DNA of 64,000 nt from Charina bottae (Eukaryota > Chordata > Lepidosauria > Squamata > Charinaidae), in NCBI GenBank assembly GCA_023362775.1, contig JALMGJ010000006.1, positions 56,255,001-56,319,000 on the forward strand, given 5' to 3'. This document shows, piece by piece, positions 34,101 to 45,797 of the stretch (position 1 is the stretch's first letter; each line of letters begins with the position of its first letter). Below the pieces are notes generated by a model. It saw only the letters and a list, made by a program, of their open reading frames with translations. It was not told the DNA's origin and searched no databases. The position numbers were made by a program, and so were the translations under genes.

Positions 34101-35179
34101 AGAATGATGAACAGATTTCTGCATGACTGTAGTCTCCATGTATATGGTCAACAGAATAAATTTGTTATCTAGTATCTCTTTCCTATTTCCTTTATAAAAC
34201 CTGAGTAAAGTAGCACATAATCCCAACTTTCTCAAGTGAAAGTTCTGGCAAGAAATTTTTCTGAAACTTTAAATAATTACTATTAGATAGATCAGCTTTT
34301 TACAATCTGGTTTCCTCCAGATGTGTTGGACTTCAACTTGTAATTAACAGGCAAATGGCTTTGGGACATACTGGCTGCAAGATTTGAATACTAAAGTTCA
34401 ACATACCTAGAGGGCACCACATTGAGAAAACTAAAATAAACAATACAGGGTTAGATGGATGAATGGTTTGGCTCTTTAGAAAACAATTTAGCAAATTCAA
34501 GTTCAGTCCTAGAAAATTGAGAATGCATTGCACATTGTGCAATTATTACACCATTGGGTGAGAATTAGTCCTATCTGAAGCAAACCCATGGCAATCAATG
34601 GGTTTTAAATCAGGGGAAATAGTCATTACCAGTTGATTTCAATGGGTCTGCTCTAAACATGGCTAAATCTGAATCCTAGAATTTTCTCTTACTATGTTTA
34701 CTGTCTATTCAATCAAAACTGATTTCCCTATTGGCTCAGCACTTTAATTTATGAAACTCTAGCTAGTCTGAATACTGCTCCTTTGATGAAGACAAATATA
34801 AACTATCTCTACAGAGCAAAACCTGTTCAGCATGCTGGTGGCAGAATTGACCTTGGACTCCACATTTATTTTTGAAGGAGCTTAAGAATTTGTCTCAAAT
34901 TGTTGTAACGATAGCTGCAATCTCCATTTTCTTCCAAGAGCATTGCATTCAGTAACCATCTGTTTTCTCAGCCACCTCTGCTATTAAATGATTGTAGAAG
35001 ATGAATAGCTGTGACATTCCTCAGTGTTACATGTTATACTGCTCTATATAAATGATTTGTGCTGTCTTCATTTATGATAACCTTGTAAACAGTGAAGAGA
35101 ACACATTTGCATGGTGTTTACTTCCATTAGTGTGGTTCCAGTAGGACTGGAGCTGAGTGACAACGGTAAGAGCCCTACA
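31155..35179. other. Unique AT-rich DNA, no gene recognised
   Basis: Frames at 32273-32841 (minus) and 33847-34032 have no recognisable motif. 34545-34680 resembles an old reptile repeat (TTTCAATGGGTCTGCTCTAA). Confidence 0.45.
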
Positions 35180-35187
35180 GTCTAGGG

Positions 35188-35315
35188 TAGTGTTCTTCAA
35201 CCTTGGCAACTTCAAAATGTGTGGACTTCAACTCCCAGAATTCCCCTGCAAACTCCCCAGAATTCTGGCAGTTGAAGTCCACACATCTTGAAGTTGCCAA
35301 GGTTGAAAAACACTG
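35188..35315. mobile_element. Foldback hAT MITE, copy 2 (128 bp)
   Basis: Ends TAGTGTTCTTCAACC and GGTTGAAAAACACTG. Arms share CATCTTGAAG/TTCAAAATGT-type pairing. Duplication GTCTAGGG / GTCTAGTG (7 of 8). Confidence 0.9.
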
Positions 35316-35505
35316 GTCTAGTGACTCTACTAATACCATCTAGAAAGACTGAAATTAAAGGGCAGCAACAAATAAGAATCACTGAGAAGGCTAGTGCTCA
35401 CTGCTGCATTTCTCCTCGTCCTCCCCTCTCCTCTTTTAGAAAACGAGCTAGGGGTTACTCATTTCACTAGGTTCCATTTTTGAAATATGGTATTCTTTCC
35501 TATAA

Positions 35506-35841
35506 AAGGGGCGTGGTGGCTCAGTGGGTAAGATGCCAGGCTTGTCGATCGGAAGATTGCAAGTTCGGAGGTTCGAATCCCTAGCCCTGCGTGCAGAGTG
35601 AGCTCCCGCACTAGCTCCAGCTCTTGCCAACCTAGCAATTCGAAAGCATGCAAATGCAAGTAGATGAATAGATACCACTTCGGTGGGTAGGTAACAGCGT
35701 TCCGCGCGTGTCATGCGGCCACATGACCGTGGAAGCGTCTTTGGACAATGCTGGCTCTTTGGCTAACAAACGGAGATGAGCACCGGCCCCTAGAGTCGGA
35801 CACGACTGCACAAATGTGCGGGGGGAACCTTTACCTTTTTT
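35506..35841 (+). repeat. Sauria SINE, full length
   Basis: Head GGGGCGTGGTGGCTCAGTGG, B box GGTTCGAATCC, tail ACCTTTACC plus T-run. Duplication TATTCTTTCCTATAA (15 bp) at 35491-35505 and 35842-35856. Confidence 0.95.
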
Positions 35842-35856
35842 TATTCTTTCCTATAA

Positions 35857-36255
35857 CAAAATGCTACATATTCCCAAGAAAATATGCTTAGCATACAAGA
35901 ACCAAACCAAACTTCATTCAGTAGCTGTGATTTAAGTGATTTTAAAAAACAAATCTGCACATGCTCAGTGTACTGATTACCCCCCCCCTTTTTTTTTTTT
36001 GAAAAAAATCAGAGATGGCATAAAGAGTGGTGCTGCATTTTTGGTTTTGTTCTCATAAATCAGGAATAATGGAAAAGAGAGAAAAGAAATGTTACATCAC
36101 ATGGGTGTTTTTCAATTGAACGTACATAGCCATGAAAGGTGTAGGAGAGGCTGGATGGGAGGCATCAGACTTTTAAGTCCACGGTCTATTTTTTTTTTAA
36201 CTATAGCACTGGTGTCAACTTGTAAAAATGTTCTGCAATATCTAAATTTCAATGG
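35857..36255. other. No gene seen
   Basis: Includes adjoining C9 and T12 homopolymers at about 35980-36000. Confidence 0.5.
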
Positions 36256-36720
36256 CAAATCCATTAAAGGTGCTGGTTGCCACCTTTAAAGCCCTTCGTG
36301 GCTTAGGGCCAGGTTATTTGAGGACCATCTCTCCCCAGCGGTTTCTACCCATCCAATCCGGTCCAGTGGGATGGGCATGCTTCAGGTCCCATCGGCCAAA
36401 GAATGCCAGCTGGTGGGGCCTAGAAGACGTGCCTTTTCTGCCCACCTTATGGAACACTCTCCCTCCGGAAATCAGGGTGGCCCCGACCCTGCTGACCTTC
36501 CTTAAGGCCCTAAAGACCTGGCTCGGTGCCCGGGCCTGGGGCCCCAAGTGTGTGCTTCTTGGCTGTGTTAGCAATTTGGGTTGCTGTTTCTCAGCTGCTT
36601 GTATTTTAATTTTTATAATGTTTGTTACTGTTTTTATTTTACTTTAATTCTGTTCACCGCCCAGGGTCACTCACTAAGATGGGTGTCCATATAAATTGGA
36701 TAAATAAATAAATAAATCCA
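36256..36720 (+). mobile_element. L2/CR1-like LINE 3' fragment
   Basis: The frame 36252-36647 reads LVATFKALRGLGPGYLRTI then LWNTLPPEIRVAPTLLTFLKALKTWL, the conserved C-terminus of L2-type RT proteins. The 3' UTR CACCGCCCAGGGTCAC leads to an (AAAT)n tail at about 36697-36718. Confidence 0.85.
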
Positions 36721-39487
36721 AAGAAGGGCAGCTTTGAAAGAAATTGTAGTAAAAAAAAGATGCTTTTTCTTATCGATTTATTTTCTCTTTTAAGTAGAAG
36801 ATAGTATGAAAAAAGAAGCTAATACTGCTGAAATTTTCTCCTCTTCATCTCTTCAGTATGTTGAAGTCTGCTGTACCATAGAAAATATTGTCCTCCTGTC
36901 TATATAAGAAACTTCAGGGTTAGAATTAATTACATTAGTCTTTGCTCACTTGAAATGAAAGGGTAACAGTACCTATCTTCAAAGCAGTCAGTGAATATGC
37001 AATAATATAATATGGCCTTACTTAAAACAAGCCATATCCTATGATATTTCAACAGACAATGAATAATCATTTTATAGCATATTTATAGTTCTATAGTGCT
37101 AAGTTATTCAATATTGACTCTTTGTCTTTCATCTGCCAATTTGCTGGCCCATTTTATCTTCTTTTTTCTTACCAAATGGTATAGTTGACAACCTTAAAAG
37201 AGCAGAAATTCCAAACAATTTAGAAAAGTTGTAGATCACAGTCAACATTTGGGAAAGAAATGAGTTACAGTTTCCCTATTACCACCACCACCACAACTTG
37301 AATGTACAGTATGTCATTCTGTAGATGTTTTCAATCTGTTCATTCCTATCCAACCACTGAATGCCCTGAGAATTAAGGTCATATTGTCTGGATTATATTA
37401 AAAAAAACCCTGAATGTCAGTAGGAAACCTACAGAAAGAAATAACTAGAATATAGGGGAAATATGCAAAATCACTCAAGAAATAATCAGCCTTTGCAGAC
37501 TGGCCATATTGATGACTTTTACAAATGACTTAGAAGTCATTAGATATCTACAGAACTTTAAAAGCTACCCATACCAAGCTTCTCTCTAACATATAGTGCA
37601 GGAAACAAGTCCAAGTTCAGGCATTCTATTGCCCAGATATCATTTGGGGTAATTTTACAGTTATCATGTTTTAGCATGTCTATTAAAACTCTCTATTATC
37701 AAATATTTCTGGGGATCCCCATTAACATATCTGAAACTACCACCATCTAAGACATAGACTGAATTAGGGGCAGTGAAGTGGATAGGACCCAGGAACACCT
37801 CCTCCCCTCAGTTAGATTCCTATGCATTCAATATTTACTACATGAAGGAATATTATCTGAGAAGTGAGATGGAACTTCATTGGGTCACACACTCACTTCA
37901 CTTTCCTGCCTGCCCACAGGGACTTATTAATCCTATGTTGCGGCACTTGGTGTACAACTTGCGGATAACACAGGGCCAGGTTCTTATTCAGCTTCTCTTT
38001 CAATGATTATGGAGGAACAAAATATAACAAAGTACATATTTTTTAATTAAATGTGCAGATTGTGACTTGTAACACGATCACTTTTTAAATTTAGATATCC
38101 TTTATTTTTTAAAAAAGTTCTGCATTGTTTCATTTTGTTAATGACTGTGCCTTGAAACTTGTAATGTGACTAAATAAAATCCTACAGTAATTAACTTATA
38201 TCTCTCATTTGCTCTTGCTTATCTTTGAAATCTGCTTAGTCTATTGTTCAGAATTTGTCTATTCAGTTTGCCATTCTCTTGCCAGTTTTCCTTTGGTTGC
38301 ACGGGGTGTATTTAAAACCCTCCACGGGTTTGTCTAATTTAAACATCTTTGGTTGTCAGCAGTTTTGCCTTCTTATTATATGCTGCCTCTTGTTAGTGAT
38401 TAATTAATATATATGGTGAAGGTGTGAAAAAAAGGATCCTAACAATGATCCTCTGTTACAGATGCATATTATCTTACACTTTTCATTGCTCCTGTTATTT
38501 CCTTGTTCTTTGGGTACACCAGACCCTTGTTATGGTAGCAAAGTTTCCATTATGCTTCATGTGCAGGTTTTAATGAAAGCCCTTAGTCTCTCTGTAGAGA
38601 TACGGGCCTGGATTTCTTTCAGGTCAGAATTTCCTAACCTCGCGGTGCTATTCTAAGAAGCTGGAAAGCCTCAAATGATCCATTTTCTCCACTGATAATA
38701 ATATCCATTTATCTGCATTGACTTGCAATTTATTCACACTGATTTTCTTTTGTCTACTATACTAGCGTACTGTGGGTGTTATACAGCTCTGTATCCTTCT
38801 ATTCCTTCAAGTATTTTTCCAGTTCCTAAATGAGGGCTTTCTGGTCTTTTAGCTTCTCCCGTTCACCTTAAAGAGATATTTTAACAAATTGCCAGAAAGC
38901 TTGTCACCTGCTCATTATCGAGGAGAATTGTGATTCAAATGATAAATTGCAATTCTTCTGCACCCTGTAATGGCTGGCATGACACTGGGTTTCATTGTTA
39001 GCCAAAGTTTATGGCTTTGTGAGCTACTGTACTTATGGCATAGCATAGCAGTACTGTACAGTATACTTAAGAGACTCCTCCAAATAACTTTGATCTGACT
39101 TTATGAATGATTTCAGCAATTCTCTCCAGGATAGAGCTAAAACCTTTAATGTTACTGAGCCAGTAGATTACTTATTTGACTCAATTTCATTTTGCATACA
39201 ATGTCTATTCAATGTAAGGTCTCCCAAGATGTTTCATTGCCAGAGCAAAAGACATGATGCCTTTTTCCTGTACAGAACCCAACTGTGGACCATATTGTCT
39301 ACTTTATATGGAGACTGTAAGGTGGCTTAGACAGGGTGGAGCAGGTCATTTCTTGTACTCCAGCTCTTTGCCCCTGTACTCATTGCATAATGTGGCTCTT
39401 TCACTCTGCCAAATGATAGAATATTCCCTGAACTGAAGCCAGTACCATGTACTCAGATAGGTTTCTTCTTATTTCTCGTGCTTTAGC
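36721..39487. other. Mostly unique DNA, no confirmed gene
   Basis: One splice-acceptor and poly-A arrangement (37920-38190) is listed separately. 38870-39000 is non-repetitive and rich in TAAT/ATTA-like words. No protein recognised. Confidence 0.45.
37920..38190 (+). other. Possible terminal exon with poly-A signal
   Basis: A pyrimidine-rich tract ending CCTGCCTGCCCACAG precedes 37920. A frame of about 28 codons (GLINPMLRHLVYNLRITQGQ...) runs to TGA near 38006. AATAAA follows at 38173-38178 with a T-rich stretch after it. No family is recognised, and chance is likely. Confidence 0.15.
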
Positions 39488-39489
39488 AT

Positions 39490-39494
39490 GAGGT

Positions 39495-39534
<40 letters not shown>
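39490..39534. repeat. (CA)n microsatellite
   Basis: About 22 CA dinucleotides, then short ATAGATATAT repeats. Confidence 0.97.
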
Positions 39535-39536
<2 letters not shown>

Positions 39537-39992
39537 AAAGTCATAGATATATATATGAAAAGTCATAGATATATAAGAAAAGTCATTGTCCTTTAGGTTT
39601 TTTACATTCACACCATAAAATATTTCAGAAAATTTAGGCACTACTTGACTGCTCAGAATAATGGGACAAAAGAAGAATGCACACTTGAGAAGGTAGGAGT
39701 TCTATCCTGCTACCTTAATCTTGCTTAAAAAATGTTTACCCTGACTGAACCATGATGGGTGTGGTAGCTTATCTTCATGCTGATTCCACAAGGAGCCTCC
39801 AAGCCCTCTTCCCACCACCTTGCTGTGTTCTTCTCTGTGTGTGCCTGGTTTTCCAGAGAAAGCCCTCTCTATCAGGGAGGAGGCAAGAGGCAGCTCCATT
39901 CCTTCAGCAGCTGACCTCTCCCAGAAAGAACGTTAGCTGATTAAGAATTTAAATCTCTATTAATATAACAAGGTCAGAGACCTAGAAGAAAG

Positions 39993-40296
39993 AGGAAAGG
40001 AAAGGAAAGGAAAGGAAAGGAAAGGAAAGGAAAGGAAAGGAAAGGAAAGGAAAGGAAAGGAAAGGAAAGGAAAGGAAAGGGAGAGGGAGAGGGGAAGGGG
40101 AAGGGGAAGGGGAAGGGGAAGGGGAGGGGAGGGGAGGGAAGGGAAGGGAAGGGAAGGGAAGGGAAGGGAAGGGAAGGGAAGGAAAAGAAAGGAAGAAAGG
40201 AAAGGAAAGGAAAGGAAAGGAAAGGAAAGGAAAGGAAAGGAAAGGAAAGGAAAGGAAAGGAAAGGAAAGGAAAGGAAAGGAAAGGAAAGGAAAGGA
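39993..40296. repeat. Composite purine microsatellite
   Basis: (GGAAA)n, then GAGAGG units, (GGGGAA)n, (GGGGA)n, (GGGAA)n and again (GGAAA)n. All frames across it are artefacts. Confidence 0.97.
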
Positions 40297-41087
40297 TGTC
40301 AATTACTATCAGCATCAACTCAGGGACTAGCTGCTCTCTCAGCCTGTATAGAAGTATTTGTATGTCTCTAAAAGGAAAAAAAATTGATATGGGCTTCCAG
40401 GGGAGGTATAGCGAATTGAAGATGGCTTTGCAAAAGCAGAGCTGATGACCGCAGCAAAGACCAAGGAACTGGTGCGTAGATCAATTCCTTGGAAACTCTC
40501 CGTATAAGAAAAGGATGGGAGATCACCCACATTTGCTACGGACGGCTGCTCCCCATGAGGAGACCATAGGACAGTGGTTTTCTGTGGATTTGAGTGCCAG
40601 AAGACAACAGGATTACCCATCTTGCTCACAACCATGACAGAGACTTTTAAAGGACACTAAGTTTGCAAACCTCACTTTCTAATCGCTTTCAGAAATTGTT
40701 CATTAACTACTTCTAAGCTGTTAGAGACCTTTGGAATGACATGTTTGAAAATGCTGGGTGAGTCTGCCTTTAATCCTGAACAAAAGAAAATTTTAACTGT
40801 AACCTTAACAATTTAAAGAATCTGAAATAAACAGCAAAAAGCTACGTATATAAGATCTTGATCTTAGAAAGTTATAATCAGACTAAGGGTCTGGATAAAA
40901 TTGGAATATTGAAACTTTTACAATACGTTTTTGGAATTAATTATAAAATACAAACATTCTCGTGGGAAGTAGATCCTATTTTGGTTTGTACAAGACATAA
41001 CATAGATAAATAATTTCATGATTTCAAAAACTGGACACTAGAGGAACTAAAGATTTTAGGTAGAGGAAAGATATATAGGCCTGCAAG

Positions 41088-41465
41088 ATGATGCAAAATG
41101 TTATGGCAATAGAAATAGTGAAGGAGACTGTTGAAGAATGGAATCAGAAAATAGTAGCCACAATATCAACAATGTTAGTAATGATGTCTGCATCTATAGA
41201 TAGACTATGTCCAAAAGAAGAAATGTCAGATGTAGAACAAATTTTATCTGACAAGATAGAGATGGTATTGAAAGTGGATTTACAACTGACCGGCCAAGAG
41301 AATGATTTAGAAAAGGATGTTTCACTGGATCTAAAAAAGAAACTAGCTGAGGTTTTAAAACTTAATAAGGAAATACAAATGATAAACCAAGAGAGCAACC
41401 TGGATAATTTTTTCCTACTGGATTTACAAAAGAGACTTGTTAAACCCTTGAAGAACTCTATGTGA
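41088..41465 (+). pseudogene. L1 ORF1-like N-terminal fragment (coiled coil), tentative
   Basis: 125 codons, rich in Lys, Glu, Leu and Asn, with heptad-like spacing (for example DLKKKLAEVLKLNKEIQM). A predicted coiled coil at the N-terminus is typical of L1 ORF1 trimerisation domains. No RRM or C-terminal domain follows; stops come soon after. No conserved signature is visible, so the assignment rests on context (L1-like 5' region, position before a T-rich tail). Confidence 0.4.
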
Positions 41466-41660
41466 TGGGACAAAGAAGAAATGAAGAGAAATCAAATCCT
41501 ATGACAATATTTGAATGAACTAAAGATTAAGACTGTTAGAGGTAAAAGGAATATAAAGTTGGTTTATTTGATCAAGGTTAAAGTAAGATATGTTGTTACT
41601 TCTGGCTATCCTTTTTGGACTTTCTGCTGAAACCAGGACTGAAAAGGTGATGTTTTATGG

Positions 41661-41931
41661 CAGGGCTTTCCAAAATTTTCCCGTGGTGACACACCAACCG
41701 CCGTTGGTGTGTCGCCGCGGGAAAACTTGGAAGTGCCACCGTTGCGGCAGCGCGCAAAAACCTGGAAGCGCTGCTGCCGCTTTCGGGTTTTTGCGTGCCG
41801 CGGTTGGTGTGTCACCGTGGGAAAACCCAGAAGTGCTGATGATGATCAGCGCTTCCGGGTTGTGTGGCAACACACCAGACTGTGTGTGGTGACACACTTT
41901 TGTGTCGTGACACACAGTTTGGAAAGCTCTG
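41661..41931. mobile_element. GC-rich hAT MITE, copy 3 (271 bp)
   Basis: Ends CAGGGCTTTCCAAA and TTTGGAAAGCTCTG. Perfect duplication TTTTATGG (41653-41660, 41932-41939). The interior has two CGGGAAAAC/GCGCAAAAACC modules. Confidence 0.95.
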
Positions 41932-42179
41932 TTTTATGGATTTGTTTATAGATGGGATATGGGATGAAGAGATAAATGTTTGTAACTTTAGAGAGGGTGA
42001 AGAGTTACTACATTTGTTTATACTTGTGATGAAGGTTGGAAGTCACTTTTCATATATTCCTTTTTTATTATATTCTTACTTTTCTATTTCTTCTTTCTTT
42101 TTCGTTTTTCTTTCTTTTTCTTGCACTTTTTTTAATCCTCTCTATTCTCTTTTCTTTCTTTAAGTTTAGTTTGTATTAG

Positions 42180-42506
42180 GTAAAAGGTAAAGGTTCCCCC
42201 CGCACATTTGTGCAGTCATGTCCGACTCTAGGGGCCGGTGCTCATCTCCGTTTGTTAGCCGAAGAGCCAGCGTTGTCCGAAGACGCTTCCACGGTCATGT
42301 GGCCAGCATGACGCACGCGGAACGCTGTTACCTACCCACCGAAGTGGTACCTATTCATCTACTTGCATTTGCATGCTTTCGAATTGCTAGGTTGGCAAGA
42401 GCTGGGGCTAGTGCGGGAGCTCACTCCGCACGCAGGGCTAGGGATTCGAACCTCCGAACTTGCGATCGACAAGCCTGGCGTCTCACCCGCTGAGCCACCA
42501 CGCCCC
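42180..42506 (-). repeat. Sauria SINE in the L1-like element
   Basis: Tail GGTAAAGGTTCCCCCCGC; the head ends CCACCACGCCCC. Perfect 13-bp duplication TAGTTTGTATTAG (42167-42179, 42507-42519). Confidence 0.95.
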
Positions 42507-42560
42507 TAGTTTGTATTAGATTTTACTATTATAATCAAAATTATATATGAAAAAAATGAT

Positions 42561-44003
42561 ACAACTGGCATTTATAATTATGTTAACACACACAGAGACA
42601 CATTTATATGAAGTCTTCTCTATATTTAAGATTGTCATCTGCTGTTTATGAGAAGTAGACCACAGGATAGAAGTTTGTTAAATCTCTATTTTGCAGTTCT
42701 TTCTTTTCAAAAATCTTATTCCCTAGCTGTCCTGATCTGAAGTAATACTGAACCGCTCTTTTAAAGTACAGTAATTCATGAATAAGAGTACATGAGAAAC
42801 AGGATTATAAGGAAGCAAATCTAACTGAACTCAGTGGATCAATTTAATTATTCAAGAGTTACTCTTTAGGTTAGAAAATGACTAGGGAATGTATATTTAT
42901 TTATTTTAAAGTTAGCATCAAATATATTTGATATCATGGGAGTTCAAAGAATCAAAGGTGCCGCAAAAGACTGAGGAGAGATGCTTAATTCAGTGGTAAT
43001 CATGTTAAGGATCCATCAGCCAACATTTCAAGGCACTTCCACACCAACATACTTTCTCTGGGGATTTGCTCCTTTGGAAGTGTGACATTAGACAGAGGTG
43101 AAAATGGGCTTGGAGGCTTCAGACGGAATTTGCGTCAACCACAGAAGTATTACACAATTTTCACGTGTGATCATTTCCTACCAGGGGAGCAGGGGGAGGT
43201 GTAAGCTGAAGGGAGGCTACAGAAGGCCAGAACTGCAAGTTTCCATTGCCCCTGGATGTTCCTTGCTCTGACCCTAAAGATCATTCCATAATAAAACATC
43301 AGATTGATACAAACGCTAAAAATCTGTTTTTTGATGTCAATGGAGCATATCCATGACTTAGTTTTATTTACTTTATTTATTAGCAATATTTATAGACTGT
43401 CTGAATCTGCATGCACCAGTGTAACCATATACCGCAGAGTTTTATTAGAAAGGTACGCTTTGCAAACTGTACAATAAGCTCTAAAATCAGAGGAAAACAA
43501 TATCTTGTTTTGTAAGTAGGTCAAAGATGTAGATTACTTAAATTTACTTGGCACATCCAGGTTCAGGGTAAGCAACACATGTCTAAAACCACAGCAAATA
43601 AAATATTAATGTTTTTCTTTAAAAATAAATAAACTTGAGGAAAAAAGGAAGAAATGGATGCAGTTCTTACCTAATGCAATGGATCTCATCATTTTAAAGA
43701 GTACTTTAAATTTACTATTAAGGAAACCGGTTAGTTTGAAGTCTTGCGAACTGCCATTTTATTAATATAAATTAATACAATTAAAATCCAAACCGGATAA
43801 TCCACATTTGGAAACAACATGCTTTGCATCAAGATTTATTATTCAAAGCAATGGATATGGCTCTTGTCTCATTTAAGGTCATGACAACTCTACACAGTGT
43901 GAGAGCTAAGAAGCCCATCTTGATTCTGTAAATATTACAATACAATTAAAGTTCAGTTTTGAAGGAAAAATTGTAGGGAGATTCAGATAATAGGAAGTAC
44001 TTC
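42561..44003. other. No gene recognised
   Basis: AT-rich DNA with short unsupported frames. Confidence 0.5.
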
Positions 44004-44205
44004 TGTAGTGTGTGTTCTTTTACCAGAGTTCAGTGTATAACGACTGTCTGTTATAGGCAGACTATTTCTGTCTTCCCACATTTTTCTCCTTTCTCTTTCT
44101 CTTTAATAAATGTTTTCCTACAAAACGTGGATTGTGCTATGCCTTGCTGCAGATAGACATGACACTTCGTCAGAAGCCAGAGCTTCTACTCCTCTGCTGA
44201 AAATT
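44004..44205 (+). mobile_element. Possible LTR/leader of a Ty3/Gypsy element
   Basis: TGTAGTGTGTG near 44004, an AATAAA at about 44104 and a TTGGTTCCGTGAC stretch at about 44212 that could be a primer-binding site just upstream of the Gag remnant. Boundaries are not defined. Confidence 0.35.
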
Positions 44206-44239
44206 TAATATTGGTTCCGTGACAGTGAATTTCCTTAGC

Positions 44240-45705
44240 ATCCCCACGCCCCTCGCTCCATGTTACAGGGAAATTTATCTCAGAACAGGAATCGTAGGGA
44301 ACAGAATTTTTGTTTGTATTTGACTGTAATTGGAACAGAAGACACTTCTAAGAAACACCAAGTTGCTATTTTGCCACATTGTCTGGGGGGAGTAAGCCAT
44401 TTATCATACTTTTGGTTTCTTGGACACCGCAGCGCAGAAGATATTGAAGAAATTCTTCTGAAGTTTAGGACATATTGCATTCCCTGTCAGAATGTTATGT
44501 TTGAATGTTGTTGTTTTTGAAATTATTCAGACTTGTGGAGATAGTACTGAGAATTTTGTTAGACAGCTTAAAGTAAAAGCCAGTATCTGTGAGTTTGGCT
44601 CTATGCTCAATGACATGGTGAGAGGGAAAACTGTATATACTGTATAAGATGAACAATTATGTAAAGGAAAGACTTTTAAGAGAGCCTGACCTCACGTTGA
44701 AATAAACTATTGATATTTGTTGTGCAGCAGGACTAACTAAAATACAACTACAGTCAATGGTTGTTATATCAGCTTCTACTAATGCAGGGCTTTCCAAAGT
44801 TTTCCCGCGGTGACACACCAACCGTCGTTGGTGGGTCGCCACGGGAAAACCCGGAAGTGCTGCTGTTGCGGCAGCGCGCAAAAACCCTGAAGTGCTGCTG
44901 CCGCTTTCGTTTTTTGCGCGCCGCCATTGGTGTGTCACCGCGGGAAAACCCGGAAGTGCCGCCATTGCGGCAGCGTGCAAAAACCCGGAAGCGCTGCTGC
45001 CGCTTTTGGTTTCTGCACGCCGCCGTTGGTGTGTCGCCGCGGGAAAACCCGGAAGCACCGCCATTGCGGCAGCGCGCAAAAACCCGGAAGCGCTGCTGCT
45101 GCTTTCGGTTTTTGCGCGCCGCCGTGGCTGCGGCGCTTTCGGATTTTCGCGCGCCGCCGTTGGTGTGTCGCCATGGGAAAACCCGGAAGCGCTGATGGCG
45201 CACCATCAGCGCTTCCGGGTTTTGACACGACACATCTGGGCCCCGCAGGCGACACACTTTTGTGTCGCGACACACAGTTTGGAAAGCTCTGTACTAATGA
45301 CTTGTATACTGTATATGCTACAAAAGAGGGATGTGATAATTGAGAATGACCACATTGAAAATGTGAGAATTGAAGATCTAAAAATATTGAGAATTGAAGA
45401 ATATAAATTGAGAATTGAAGAACTGAAGAATATAAATTGAGAATTTGAAGTTGAAAATTTAAGATCTAAATACAAACTTTAACCATGCCCTTTATGTAGA
45501 ATAGTACATCAGCTTCAGTGCTGTCCTGCATTTGGAAAATTTTATTATAAATATGGCATGAAACATCATAATGTTAGAGTGTGTAAAAATGAGTTTTCAG
45601 TCATGAGTCCTGGGCAAAAGAGACATCAGTTTCACGAATTAGATACAAATAGTTTGTTACTTGGGGAATTGGAGCAACATAACCAAATACAGCTAGGCTT
45701 TAGAA
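44240..45705 (+). pseudogene. Ty3/Gypsy retrotransposon Gag remnant, interrupted
   Basis: Around 44260-44520 a frame reads like a Gypsy capsid (FCLYLTVIGTEDTSKKHQVA, AEDIEEILLKFRTYCIP..NVMFE). It continues in another frame with ENFVRQLKVKASICEFGSM and RLLREPDLTLK, the conserved Gag tail motifs. After the hAT insertion at 44785-45291, about 45485-45660 encodes a zinc-knuckle region (CPLCRIVHQLQCCPAFGK.., ARVC-like, PGQKRHQFHELD). Two frameshifts, several stops and two hAT insertions make it dead. A short GAGAATTGAAGAATATAAATT repeat lies at 45370-45450. Confidence 0.75.
44785..45291. mobile_element. GC-rich hAT MITE, copy 4, expanded (507 bp)
   Basis: Ends CAGGGCTTTCCAAA and TTTGGAAAGCTCTG. 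Perfect duplication TACTAATG (44777-44784, 45292-45299). The interior carries three to four copies of a roughly 105-base module (GTTGGTGTGTCGCCGCGGGA..CGGAAGC..GCGGCAGCGCGCAAAAACC..). The long frames on both strands are repeat shadows. Confidence 0.95.
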
Positions 45706-45789
45706 CAGTGTTTCTCAACCCATGCTGGCTGGGGAATTCTGGGAGTTGAAGTCCACACATCTTAAAGTTGCTGAGGTTGAGAAACACTG
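45706..45789. mobile_element. Foldback hAT MITE, copy 3, internally deleted (84 bp)
   Basis: Most of the left arm is lost: CAGTGTTTCTCAACCC jumps to ATGCTGGCTGGGGAATTC. The right arm is complete. Perfect duplication CTTTAGAA (45698-45705, 45790-45797). Confidence 0.92.
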
Positions 45790-45797
45790 CTTTAGAA

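Larger units (their letters stand above)
40380..42560 (+). mobile_element. Decayed L1-like element with two later insertions
   Basis: A 5'-UTR-like start (GAAGATGGCTTTGCAAAAGC), a coiled-coil ORF1-like frame at 41088-41465 and a T-rich 3' region. It holds a hAT MITE at 41661 and a Sauria SINE at 42180, each with a target duplication cut from this element. No endonuclease or RT is visible, so it may be an ORF1-only derivative. Confidence 0.55.

Noticed and set aside
41088..41465. Host coiled-coil protein gene
   Set aside because: No splice sites or promoter; the context fits a decayed L1-like element.
44657..45440. Frames of 112-182 codons on both strands
   Set aside because: GC-rich modules of a hAT MITE; open in several frames at once, without conserved domains.
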